DNA of 64,000 nt. Origin: Bryopsis sp. KO-2023 (Eukaryota; Chlorophyta; Ulvophyceae; Bryopsidales; Bryopsidaceae). A program made the translations under genes and the position numbers. Below are positions 1 through 13,300 of this stretch, piece after piece. The first letter of the stretch is position 1. Every line of letters starts with the position of its first letter. The stretch is from contig BSYQ01000006.1 of NCBI GenBank assembly GCA_030272585.1, positions 1,389,001 through 1,453,000 of the forward strand. The letters run 5' to 3'. The notes beneath the pieces were generated by a model. That model was given only the letters and a program-made list of their open reading frames with translations, was not told the DNA's origin and ran no database searches.

Positions 1-64
1 AAAAAACAAAAGAAAAAACAGTGATGGTGATTGATATGCTTCTTGCCATTTTCGCCGTTTCGAA

Positions 65-613
65 ATGACTTTTTTCTTGTCGACCCTTAACGATAAGACG
101 CAATCTGCTACCAACAGTCGTGCCTGTTCCAACCCCTCCATCGCCGCCACCACCACGTCATCCCGTTGCGTCTCCGTCACGTGAGTATTTGCAGGCAAAC
201 CTTTTATGATCACGTTGTGTTGTTGCGCCATTCACTGAAGGAAAAAGGTTGTGCTGCTTGGTAGCTTCTGTTCCAGCACTGCCAACACAAGGGGCAGGAA
301 AACGATAGGGAAGGGAGCTCCGCTGACGAAGGAAAACGTCGCCAAGCTGTCCGGTAAGGGGTTCAATTTGAATTGTTCCGAACTCGATTATGTTCGTTTC
401 ACTGCAGATCTGTGTTGGGAAACGTGAAACCACGTGCGCGTTACAGTTGAGCGTTTGTTTTTCACAGGGGAAGCTGGTGGTTCGTCGAGGTTGGACTATC
501 AGGACACCCGAACAGCTTCCCTGGACAGCCAGATGACTTCTAATCCCCAAAAAGTCAAAGACGAGCGAGCCCGTCGGCAAGCACGGAATGCGGCGAATGG
601 TGGGAGGGCGTGA
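65..613 (+). CDS. Small unrecognised protein, 3 exons (may continue from left of window)
   Basis: Proposed exons 65-180, 277-353 and 468-613. The donors are GTGAGT and GTAAGG, and the acceptors follow TTCCAG and TTCACAG. The phases agree (2, 1, stop TGA), giving about 112 residues. The product is Thr/Ser/Ala-rich at the start and basic later, ending in an Arg/Ala/Asn-rich tail (ERARRQARNAANGGRA). There is no signal peptide, membrane segment or known domain. The ATG at 65 is the first in frame, but the frame is open back to base 35, so upstream exons outside the window are possible. A minus-strand ORF of 140 codons over the same bases has no splice signals or family resemblance and is judged a shadow. 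Function unknown. Confidence 0.4.
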
Positions 614-1396
614 AACCCGATCTGGGAAGCAACCGAGGGTGTGAGGGTGTGGTTACTTTTTTTTCCCCTCCAAAGCACACTTTGTGAAACTTTTCTTTTT
701 TAATTTTTTCTTTATACAAAGGCAAGAGATCGTTCCGGATTTTCACCACTCTGGATCCCCAAAGCCCCTGTTCTGAAAATTTGAATTAAATTTTCGAATA
801 AGTGTGAAATAAATGAGGGTCTCTGAAAGAAGTCAGGAAAGCTGGCAAAAAACAGCAGGGAAAAACTAAAAGCCACAGAATTGGCCCAAGCAGAGTGCTC
901 TGAAAGAAAAAGCAAAAAAATGTTGATACTGACTCCTTCTCAATTTCTGGGAAAAAAATAACTGAGATTTGCACTAATATGTTGAGCCTGCTGATCACTG
1001 TGGTTTATTTTACTGTTTCTTCCACAAATCACACTAAGTTGATGGGAAAGTAGGTCCCCTATAAACCTCACTCATTGGCATCCAGGGTATATTCAGTGTA
1101 TCAGATGCGCTTGCTACTTTCCCCAACCAGCCAACACATGCAAGAATTTATCTTGCAGCTGAGTTTGTTGCTGTCGAGTACTTTCCGAAAAGATCTCCCA
1201 CCCATCCCATCATTTCTGGGACACGATAACCAGAAATCTGAATAGTCATGAGTAACCGCAGCTATTTCAGGCTCTTGTTCGCTTTACATGAACCCCTGTA
1301 ACAGGCTTTACTTGATTCTCAAGTAAAGCTTTCATTTTCGCTTGCCACATATCCGTAACGCTTCGCGGAGCAGCCTTTCGAGTCGCTCCAGCTCGA
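614..1396. other. Intergenic region upstream of the left Pmp-like gene
   Basis: No supported coding exon. It contains the 3' flank of the small gene and the presumed promoter of the Pmp-like gene. Homology to the right-hand inverted copy begins only at about 1345, so most of this upstream DNA is not shared between the two copies. Confidence 0.5.
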
Positions 1397-4300
1397 ATGT
1401 GGAGCGAATTTCTGTTGCTTGTGCTGCTGGCCGCCGCTGGGGCCAAAGAAGATAAGGGTGACCAAAATACTTGCTTGTTTGCATCCGAAAACGCAAACGT
1501 GGCTTACATGCGTTGAGTTTGTACCGCACCAGTGTTGACGCCTGAAACAGCAGCCCCTGCTTTTTTTTCCAGACGAGGCGGCTACGCGATGCGAGGACGT
1601 GCGAACGCTTCCAGGATCTGCTGATTCGATACTTGTGGATGCTGATGCACTGGCGACCATCGGTGGAGGCGTTCAGCACGTTTTGGACTGTGTGCCTGAA
1701 CGCGCAGCCGTCCGATTCACCCTTCCAGAATTGAAGGTCAACGATACGCTCGAAATCAAGCGATCGGTTTCCATCGAAGGATCGCAAACCTCCATCCGCT
1801 GTCTGAACGACACCACGCAGCCAATTATTAACATAACAAGGTGAGGGATGGTACGATTTTTGTTTGCATTATAATTCCTAATTAGGAAACTGCATAATCA
1901 TGCATTGCTTCCACAGATCCTGTAGACGACAGGTTTACCTTGATTTTGAAATTGAATGTGACTGAATCTGATGGAGGGGGGATTTCTTTTCAACATGAAG
2001 AAATCAGGGTGACAGGTGAGGAAAGTAAGCAATATTTCTCCATGTGTCTACTATCATATCCATATGATTGAAGTTGGAAGCCAACTGTTGACCATCATGT
2101 TTTTTCTTCCAGGTCCAATGATGTGCTGCTTGCTGGGTTCTCCTTTGTTGGGTGCAACCTGGACAGTGCATCAGGGTTGCTGCAAGTAAAAGGGTCTCAA
2201 AATGTGACTTTGAGGGACATAGTATTTGAAAACAATTCAAACACTATTGGATCTTCATGTGTTTCAGCATTGAATTCCACTATCCGGATGGAAAACACCA
2301 TGGCAATGAACAACACAGCGGTGCATGGTGGTGCAATGTCCTTTGAAGATGCATCTATGGTTGCCATTGTTGATTCTTCGTTCAAAGACAACCATGCGTC
2401 TCAACAAGGCGGAGCAATTTATATCCACAACTCGAATCTGACCTTGTCAAATTCTCACTTCACTGGAAACCTGGCCTTTGATCGCGGAGGAGCAATCTTT
2501 GCTGCGGTATGTATGGAAACACAAGGTCTTCAAAAGTTGTATTTGAGCCTTTTTTCTCGTGTTCTCAAGGGAAATTCACTAATACAACTGCATGCGATCC
2601 AATGTTAGGGTGAGGAGGAGTCTGAAGTGAACATAAAGGTTGTCACGTTCAGTGGTAATTTGGTTTATGGCGAGTATAAAAATGACTCCAATGGGAGATC
2701 AGGAGGAGGGATAGCTTTCCTTGGACCGAAAATGGATGTGGATATTTTTGGGGCAACCTTTGTGAATAATTCAGCTGTCAATTTGGGAGGTGCTATTCAC
2801 GCAATGAATGGAACCGATGCTACGCTAAGAAATTGTAGTTTCCTGGGAAACGAAGCTGGATTTTCTGGAGGGGCTGTGTGTGTGGTTCGATCACAAAAAT
2901 TGAATATCTTGACGGCCAACTTTTTGAACAACCGTGTGGGTCACTTCACTGGGTTGAGAACAAGGAAGGTGAGGGCTGCTGGGAAGTATTGTTCAGAATC
3001 TGAAAAGTGTCTGAATGGTGAATGTTGTCCTTTGGTGATGCTTTAAAAAAAAAAACAGGTAGGTTTTTGGTACTATGCTCCTATGTCACACATCACATCA
3101 TCACTCTACTCTTGTGGTTGCCGTGCAGTGGTTTTTCTTTTGTTGAATCTTGAAGGCCATGTGGTTGTTTTGCAGGGTTATTCCTTGGGGTCCAATACTA
3201 CAAGAGGGACTCCTTCTGGAGGGGGCGTGCTTCTGTTAAAGGTGGATGACGTCTCAATTGTGGATTCTAACTTCTCCCAAAATCGTGCGCAGCTCGGGGG
3301 AGGGCTTCATGTGGATATAAGGGTGAGGGTCACAAATCAACTTTCATCAAGACTTTTTTTTTTAAGAATAATATATCCGAATTCTCAGTTGACTTTTTGA
3401 GGAAAGAAGAACAATTAGTAGAAACTAATGCAAGAAGAGTTTGGCTTGCGTGTGATTACACAATCATTTGATTCAATAATGTATGCCAATGGTCGTATGA
3501 AAATAAATAAGAAGTGGGTATTATGGGGTGAAGAATGCTGGTAAGGTTTTCCAGTAAAGAAGTCAATTCTCGAGTTAAAAATAGAAGGCGGCGAAATCAG
3601 GGATTTCAACAGCGTTTCTGCAGTGGCTTTTGTGCCTTGTTTGAATTTGTCCTAGCACCTTATCCTAAACGGCATCCAAGAATTCAAAGAGCTAAAGTAT
3701 CAATGATATCACTTGCAACAATATTGCATTAATGCTCTGGCACATGTTGGATTTCATCTCTGGGTCAACATCTGCAGGAAAAGTTGCAGTAGAGTATTGA
3801 GATATGCATGCTGACACTATGTGTTTTCATTTTGATGGAAGGGTGGCGAGCTGGATAAAGCAAGCTTGGACATCAGTGGGTCGACATTTGAAGGAAACAG
3901 TGCTAAAGGCAACCTGACTTTCTCCTGTGGAGGGGCACTCGCATTGTTTGGAGAAAAACTGAAATGTTCCATCGAAAAATCAATTTTCCATGAGAACAAG
4001 GCTGATGCCTATGGAGGTGGAGTTTGTGGTGCGAGGATTGGTTATTTAAAACTCACAAGTTCTTTTTTCTGGAGAAATATTTGTGAGGTTACTCTGTCTC
4101 ATCGCCAACCGGGGCTAAGAGGGCACTCTGAGGTGAGATTTCTGATGTCGGATTTGTTCACAAGTCTGCTATGAAATCTTTGAAGGGTCGTCGAGGCCTA
4201 AATCCCTGAGGAGAAAATCCCTGTTTCCCTCCACAACTGCATCAAGATTATAAAAAAACATGAAATAAACTCCCATGTGAAAATTCCTGCCACCCTCCAA

Positions 4301-7300
4301 GCGAATCATGTTCCAAAACAAAATCCGCAGGCTAATAGAAAATCCTGATCAAAAGAACAGTGGAGCTGGCCTTCTCGAGAATGCTTGTTCTAAATACCCT
4401 TTGAATGAAAGCAATGTGTGGTGAAAATAAGGGATGCACCTCAGGGATGCTTGTTGAGGCTCATCTGAGAGCGGCGGAAGGCCAACTTAGTTTTTGAAGT
4501 ATATTGGGCATACTTTTTTTGGCCTGAGTCTTTTCTCAAGGGTTTGGCCTGAATGGTGTGGATGGTTTCGAATCCTAAATTACAAATGTCATGCATCCAA
4601 AAATAGATATTCTTACTATTCTTATGTATTGTTTTTCGCAGAAAAAAAGAAAAGGTAAACTATATTTATATTTTTTTGTTTTAGAGTGTGGAACTAGGGG
4701 CAACACTAGAGTCTTGATTGAATCTCAAGTTATGACACAATCAATTTTTTTTTAATTGCAGAGTTCTCCTGTGGTATCAGGAGAATCAGATTTCTATTCA
4801 AGTGGAGGGGGATTGTATGTTTTAATGGTCGCTCAAGTTTCTTTTTTTGAGGTCAGACTCATTGAAAATCTTGCCGACAGAGGTGGTGGGCTACTTCTGG
4901 ATGTGAGCAGATCATTTTTTCATGTTTGATGCATCAAATTCATAAAAGTTTTAGCAACACAGTCCACTAAAAAATATTTGCCATGATTTTGAATTCTGAA
5001 AATAAATTGTTGCGGTAAAATTTTGTGAGAAGCAGTTTTGATGGATTTTCAACACATTGAGTGCCAAACTTCTTTTCAAACAGTATTTTTCACTCGTCTA
5101 ACCTAACTTTTGGCATTTAATAGCCCCTCTTTGCTATATTTTCACGAATGAATCAGCTTTGTGAAACTTTGTGTAACTTTCAGGAATCTAAGTGTTAAAT
5201 TGACTTGCATATGATGGATTCACCAATACAAAGCTGACAATATTTCAATGAATTATTACTAATTAGTAATAATAATCAATAATCAATTGATCAATAATAA
5301 TCAATTAAATTGATTATAATCAATTTCTTTGGCTGTAAGAGCGGCGATCTTGAGAAAGCAACGCTGAAGATCACTGCATCATCATTTGAAGGAAACACTG
5401 CTATTGGAAACTTAACCCGGTCAGTTGGAGGAGGACTGGCTCTGTTTGGAGAAAATTTGAAGTGTTCCATTGAGAAATCCATTTTCAAAGAAAACCAGGC
5501 TGGTTCGGATGGGGGTGCTGTTTTCAGTTTGGGGATTTCTTCATTGACGCTTTCTGGTTCTTCTTTTCTGAAAAACATTTGCGGTCCGGATATATCCAAT
5601 GGTTCTACGAATCTACCCACTAAGGTAAGCCAGATCACAACCAAGAATCTAAGCCAGATTTAAACTCTCATATAAGCATAGGGAGCCAAGGTTGGAGTTT
5701 TGGGATTTGTGAGCTCTCTCGTGGATGGTAATTCTTTGAAGATTGCAGACAAACCAGACTAGAAAAGTGCTTTCCTAGGGTTAATCTCGATTTTTATTTA
5801 TTTTTTTCTCTTTTAGGGGAGAGGAGGAAGTTGGGAGATGTGGATGTGAATCTTAGGTTATATGGCGTAACGCATCTTTTAGTTTCCATTGCAGGGCTCT
5901 GCTGCGAAAACAAAAGATCTAGATACTTGTGATGATTGTAACCGTGAAAGAGGAGGGGGAGTGTATCTTACCAACGTTCCTCAAGTCCATATTTTTGAAG
6001 TCAAATTTTTCAAAAACGTTGCTAACAGAGGCGGTGGGCTACTTCTGGATGTGAGCAGACCATGGATCTTGTCTTTGATGCACCAGATGCATTAAAGTTT
6101 TCACAGGAATGTAATTGATAATTCATTTTTTTGTTGCCATGGTTTTAAACGTTAGAATAAGTTGTGGCTATCAAAAAGATATGAGAATGCGTTTTTGGTG
6201 AATTTCCAACGTTACTGAGCTTCAAACGTAAATTCAAATCCGATTTTTCACTGGACTACCCAGTGATCTTTGCCTAAGCTCCAGAAATTCAAGCATTAAT
6301 CATTTGACTTGCATCTGATGGATTCGTCATCACGAAGCTGACAATGTTGTGTTTATCGTCTCATTTTTTTTGGCTTGAAGAGTGGCGACTTGGATGAAGC
6401 AACCCTGAACATCACTGCATCATCATTTGAAGGAAACGCTGCTATTGGAAACTTAAATTATTCGGATGGAGGGGCATTGGCTCTTTTTGGAGAAAACTTG
6501 GAGTGTTACATTGAGAAATCGATTTTCAAAGAGAACCAGGCTACTGTACGTGGAGGTGCTGTGTATGGTTGGAAAATTGCTTCATTGAAGCTTTCTGGCT
6601 CTTCTTTTCTGAAAAACTATTTGCCTGTTGTGGCAAATATTCATCTGAATATGCCCACTGAGGTAAGCTTGGCCACACGCCACCAATCAACCCATTAGGC
6701 CCAGGTCTTTTGAAAGGCAAACTAACATTTGCTTGCTTATAGTTTTTGGAAGCTTTCTAAAGGAACTTTGCATTTCTAAGATGCCAGTTTCTTGGAATTT
6801 ATTACTCTTGTGCATTAGATCTAGAAAATTGGCAAATAGTTTAAGAAAAAAAAAAGCAAAATGAGTCATATATGCTATATGAAAACCTTGCAGGGATATG
6901 CTTTGGAGATGGGAAACAAATCAATTTCAACAAGAGGAGGTGGAGTGTATTTGTTTCGGGTGGCTGATGCCTCAGTTTTGGAGTCAAGTTTCATCAAAAA
7001 TCGAGCCAAAAGAGGCGGGGCGTTGTACCTTGCAGTAAGAAGTGGCTACAATTTTTTCATTTGAACTCCATGGAAGACAAAGTATAATATTTTTTTTCTC
7101 CACTGAGGATTTTGTCTTCCAATTCAGGCCCCAATTGAATACATGCTTTGGGGAGTGACACTCTATCTTTTTATTATCCTTTTCATAGTTCACGTTCATT
7201 TCCAAGGCTGATAATTCGGCCTTGTTTTTGATGAAACATACGTGGCAGAGGGATTGAATGAGTCATTTCATTTTTTTTTTGGCTTGAAGAGTGATGAGTT

Positions 7301-10300
7301 GGAGGAAGCAACCCTGAACATCACTGCATCATTATTTGAAGGAAACGCTGCTATTGGAAACTTAACCCATTCAGATGGAGGGGCATTGGCCCTGTTTGGA
7401 GAAAAATTAAAGTGTTTCATTGATGATTCGATTTTTAAAACCAACCATGCTATTGTGGATGGGGGTGCTGTTTTCAGTGGGAGGATTTCTTCATTGACGC
7501 TTTCTGGCTCTTCTTTTCTGGAAAATTTCAGTGGGGAAAATTATACCCTGAGTTTTCTCAGTGAGGTAAGCATGATTGCAATCAAAAATCCAAGCCAGAT
7601 TTGAATGCCTATATGTCCACAGGGAGCCAAGGCTGGATTTGTGGATCCTCTAGTGGATCGCAGTTTCTTGAAGATTGCAAACAATCAATCCATAATAGTG
7701 CTTTCTTTAGGGTATTCTCGATTTTTGTTTTTTTTTAATCCTTTAGGGGAGGAAATAGGTGGGAAACGTGAATCTTAGGTCATTTGATTTAATGTATCTG
7801 ATAGTTACTATTGCAGGGTTCTGCTGCGAAAACAAAAGATCTAGATACCTGTGATGATTGCAACCGCGAAAGAGGAGGGGGAGTGTATGTTTTCAAGGTC
7901 CCTTAAGTCCGTATTTTTGAAGTCAAGTTTATCAAAAACGTTGCCAACAGAGGCGGAGGGCTACTTGTGAATGTGAGCAGGTCTCGTCTTGTTTTTGATG
8001 CATTAGATTCATGAAAAATTCTCTAGCTAGAATGTAATTAGTCATTCAATTTTTATTTTTTTTACCACGGTTCGAGTGCTGGAAGAGGTTGTGGCTATCA
8101 AAAAGGTGTGAGAAAGGGGTTTTGCTGAGCATGAAACTTAAATTTAAATCCAATTTTTCACTGGACTGCCCCAATTTTTGGCATTTACTGCTACCAGCCT
8201 TGGTTTCATTTTCTCGACCATGTTTGTCTAAGTTCCATAAATTCGAGCAATAATTTGAATTCTATGATGGAGTGGGCATCACAAATATGAATTATATAGA
8301 ATCATATTTTTAATATATTTTAAATAATGTCACAAGTGCACGAATTTTTACTAATCCTTTCTGTGGCTTGAAGAGTGATGAGTTGGAGGAAGCAAATCTG
8401 GAAATTTCTGCATCATCATTTGAAGGAAACACTGCTATTGGAAACTTAGGCTTTCCTAATGGAGGCGCATTGGCTCTGTATGGAAAAAATTTGAAGTGTT
8501 CCATTGAGAAATCGATTTTCAAAGGGAACCAGGCTGCGCTACACGGAGGTGCTGTGTTTGGTTGGAAGATTTCTTCATTGAAGCTTCCTGGCTCTCCTTC
8601 TCTGGAAACTTTTTGCGACGCAGATGGATCCAATTGCGATCTGAACGTATCCACTGAGGTAACCAAAACGCAAAGAGCAACCCAAGTCTGACATGGATAT
8701 GGTCGCTTGTAGTTTCTTGATTTTTGATTTGCCAGTTTCTTTGGCACATTTGTTTCTGGAAGGTCAATCAGACCTAACAAACTGGCAAGTAGCTTCCACC
8801 CCAAAGCAGATGAGCCATTTCTACTTCATTTCTTGTGACAAAAATGTGAGCCATTTGCAGAGTTCTACCTCGGAGATGGGAAATGGATATCCATTTGATC
8901 GATCAAGCCTGACAAAAGGAGATGGAGCATATTTGCTTGAGGTGGTTGATGCCTCAATTGTGGGAACCAGCTTCACCAAAAACCGAGCCAAAAGAGGCGG
9001 AGCACTGTATCTCACAGTAAGATCAAGTTACGTTTTTTTTCTTTCCACGCTCAGTGGCAAGCAAAGCTTGAACGTATAAAGGACTTTTCTCATGGAGGAG
9101 CTTGCTTGAAAGTCCGGCTTCAATTAAGCACGGTCTTTCCCAAAAGAATGAGCATCTATTGTAATTCACAGAGAATGTCTTGATTGTGAAAGCTGTGCTT
9201 TTTCGCTTGGATTTAAATCCACAGGAATTTTCAGGTAGTTGTTTACACAAAAAGTTTCGATGAATCCCCAAACAAAAAAAAAATCATGTTATGTTCAATG
9301 GATGTGAAGGAATCCACTTTGAACGCCACTCATGCAAATTTTACCACCAACACGGCCTATGGAAGGGAGGCTCCCTTAGATTTGGGCGGAGGAAAGCTAG
9401 CTCAAGAATCTGCTGGCGGAGGGGCAATATCGTTGATCAGTTCAGAGGCTTTCATTGTCAACTCGAGATTCACAAACAACACCGCATTCTTTGGTGGTGC
9501 AATCACTTTCAGCGCTATTGCAGTTGATGCAGCTATGGCATTTATTGATGAACTCATGGCCGAATCAATTTATGAAGCATTTGAAGCATTGTCACCAAAC
9601 TCCACATTTCCCGCCCGAAAGCCTACAATGTCTATCGAGAAATCTGTTTTCCGAGGGAACAGAGCTTGGAAAAGTGGAGGCGCCGTTGCCCTGGTGTGTA
9701 GCTGATTCTTGGGAAAGGCTTTGAACTGGTTTTCAGGTGCATGTGTTCTGTTCCTGCTCCAGCACTTAAGATCTGTGAATAAGTGAAATTTGACCATGTA
9801 TTTTTCAAGGTGGTTAGAAGTTTTTATTATGGTGGTTAAAAGAGTGTTATTTGAGGCTTTTCGGCAGGACAAGGAAGTTGTAGTGAGACTTGTGGATACC
9901 GATTTTGAAGTCAACATTGCCAATGCCAGTGGAGGAGCTGTGTCCAGTTCTGGTGCGGAAGTTGAGATAGACATGGGCAGCTGCATTCAAAATCATGCCC
10001 GAGACTACGGTGGGGCGATTTGGATAGGGGTAAGGAAAAAAAAATTCAGACCTTTCTGTTCCCCACCAAAGGTGGTTTTGGCTTTGTTTTTGTGTGATTC
10101 GAATGAGAATTTTTTTTATGAAATTGGGTTGCTGCGTTGGGGCTCAGGACAATCGCCGTCCATCCAGTTCTGAGAAAGATGGTGGATTGAATTTGTGTTT
10201 CACCAACATCAGGGACCCCAACCAAAGGCTCAAATCACGAATCTGACCTTTGTCTCCAACAATTCTACTCTTGGGGGTGCCATTTTCGTGGAAGGCGGTG

Positions 10301-13300
10301 CAAATTCAACCCTGTCTGGATGCACATTCTTTACAAACCAAGCCCATCTTGGAGGGGGGGCAGTATGTGCTCAGGTATTCGAATGATTTTTCTCACAAAA
10401 TGAGATGAAAATCACAAGTCAAAGCTTTACAACTAAATGCGTCTGACAAGTTATCAGTCTGAGTTTTTGGAGCTTTTCTGCTATGTCTGTCTTTTGTGTG
10501 CAGGATGGGGATTTGGGATCGACTGGACGAAACTCAGAAGGGGGGCTGTACATTGCCATGAAAGATATAAAATTTTCGGGAAATAGAGTGGGAAGCGTTG
10601 AAGAGGGCGCTCTCGTGTTGAGTGTTGAGGGAGAAGGTGGGGCTGTCAGACTGAAAGGCCAAGGAGTCATTGCAGACATCCATGGGTGCAGTTTCTCTAG
10701 AAACGTTGCCGGATCTGGAGGAGCATTGCATTTGGTAGATGTGCATAAAGCAGAAATTCGAGACTCGATTGTGACCCTGAATGCCGCCCTAAGGGGGGGA
10801 GGGCTAGCAGTCATTGACACAGAATCTCTTATCAAGCTAGCGCAAGTTGCTTTTCTGAATAATTCAGCAAGCTGGGGTGGTGGAGTGTCAGCTACAGCAA
10901 CCATGATCAAACGAACAGTGATAACAGAATTCTCTGATGTTCAGTTTCTGGGAAACACTGCTGCCAAAGGTGGAGCAGGTTTGGAGGTCAAAGGAGTGAA
11001 ACTGCATTGCAGGGGTTGTGGATTTCGTCAAAACGTTGTTGAAAATGTTAAAAGGGGTGAGCTCGGGGACGGTGGTGGCATCCTGGCTGCCTCAGGGGCA
11101 CTTCTCACCCTTCATGACTGCGCAGTAAAAGAATGCTTTGCGGCAGGGTCAGGGGGAGGGATATATGCACAGGACGCGGTGTTGAAAGGGGCCAATCTGA
11201 CGGTTTCAGGAAATGAGGCTGGCGAAAATGGAGGAGGGATGGCTGCTCATTTCAGCTCTTTGTTCACACCCAGAGGGGATGCCGCTCCTCTGTGGGAGTG
11301 CACTCTTTGTTCCATTGACAATAACAAGGGCAAAGTCGGAGGTGAGTTTCAAGTGTCTCTGCTGATGGGGTAGCTTGTGTGAAAATGCATTGCATATGTG
11401 TGCTGATATGTTTTTCACATGTAGGTGGTTTTCACCTTCTCACTGTTGCTGGATCAATTCAAGATTGCAAAGCTCTGGCCATTCTCGGAGAGGGATCGTT
11501 CCGCAATGGCTCCTCTCCCAAAGAGGAGCAGAACTTCTTCCAGCTTCTGGAAGAGTGCAGCTCGACACCCACCTTCTCAGACTTGCTGGCGAGCCGCCAT
11601 GTTCTCTCTAATGACGCCACCTTCAAGGGGAATTTTGCAGAGATTTTTGCCTCGGATGTATTCTCAAACGACATTTCTGTGCTGAGGATGTGCTGTGGAG
11701 AAGAATGCTTTGACGGACTAAATTTGAAAAATGCACCCCAGAGTTGCCACGCCAATGGTGAAGAGGGAGGTCAGGTAGAGTCCATATCTGTTGGCTCTTC
11801 GCCAGACAGCGTAATCATTTCGCCTGCGCAAATTCTCAGCCACTCCAGTGCCGAAGTGCTTCCCCCTATCGAAGTAAAAGTGTTGGATGCCTTTGGACGA
11901 ACTGCCCCCGAAAACGTTACTCTGAAAATGCAATCAACAGCAGCAGGAGTGGAGCTGTATGGAAACCCTGTCACCAGCAATGGGGTCTTGATGAGTGGCT
12001 CTTTCGTTGCGAGCGGGGTTATTCTCAGGGCCTTGCCTGGCTCGTACAATGTCACCTTTGAGTTCACTCCAAAGGAGCGTGCCAGTACCTCTTTGGTGGA
12101 GCACATGATGGTGGTGATTCGAGAGTGTGTAGCTGGGGAGGTGTCTAAACAGAATGGAAAGCGCTGTGACATTTGTGGGGAAGATTTCTTCAGTTTTGAT
12201 CCCACGGATGCTGAGTGCCGTCTTTGTCCTCTTGAAAGAGCAAAATGTTCAGGGGCGATTCTGGTGCCGCTTGAGGGGCTATGGCATGCACACGCCCGGG
12301 CAACTGAGGTCCATGCTTGCCTGGCCAAGGAAGGTTGCACCTACACAAACAGAACCGTTGCTTTGGAGGAGGCCAGCAAGAAATTGACGAAAGGGCAGAC
12401 TCTCCGCTACATAGATTTCTACCCCCAATGCGAAGAGGTACCCAGGGTTGATGTTTCTAACACGCGAGTAGGTCAGGCCTTGCATGTGTAGAACCTATGT
12501 TTCAGCTGCGTGTATTTTCTATGTCGCACAATTCAGGGCTACATGGGAGTGCTGTGCGGGAGCTGCCAGCTTTCACACGGGAAACTTCGATCGCATGAAT
12601 GTGTGCAATGTCGAGGACAAACAGCAGCAATTCTTTTCTTCAGCCTGGTGGCGCTGGCCTTGATGATTCTGTCATTCATTTTCATGAAGAGTGCAGGAAG
12701 CTACTCAAGAGAACTCAACAATCAAGCAGGTGGTGTGCCTACTGTTGTGGTTTCCCCACCAACACAATCACAGTCTCAAGATGGCTTTAATCTGGAAGCA
12801 TTCCTGTCTGGACAAGCACCAGTTCGAGAAAATGTGCTGGAGAAGTCGATGCCCGGAACCGTTGGCCAAAGAGAGAGGCGGGCATCTGATGTATTCAAGG
12901 TGAGCACGAAAACAGCTTTTGACGAATGTGGAGGGTTTTTGATGCGTTGGAATTAATTAGAGTGGCCCTGGTGCAGATCCTGGTCAATTTCCTCCAAGTT
13001 ACAGGATCGGCGGCTGCGATAAACACTGACTGGACAAAGGGGATGCTGGCGTTGCTCACCAGTCTGGGTGAGACGAGTCTGTGTTTGGTGTTTCAATTGA
13101 ACGAAATCAAGGTTCGCAACCGTACAAACAGGTGTTGGGATGATTCGGCAAGAGGAGACACTCCACGAAAAATGAATGAGTATTGAATTGTGTAGGTCTG
13201 ATGTCGGGTGTGGCGGACAACAATGCCTTTTTCGCGTCAGAGTGTGCGTTTTCGACGGATGCGCCGCCGCGATCCGTCAAGGCCACGATCCTGTTCGTTT

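Noticed and set aside
1332..1787. Minus-strand ORFs across the first Pmp-like exons
   Set aside because: Shadows of exons 1 and 2. The plus-strand reading has the signal peptide and correct splice phases and is conserved in the other copy.
9235..9309. Longer version of left Pmp-like exon 16 starting after TTTTCAG at 9235
   Set aside because: The extra 25 codons are open in the left copy but meet a stop in the right copy. The acceptor at 9308-9309 (GTGAAG) fits both and resembles the other cassette acceptors.
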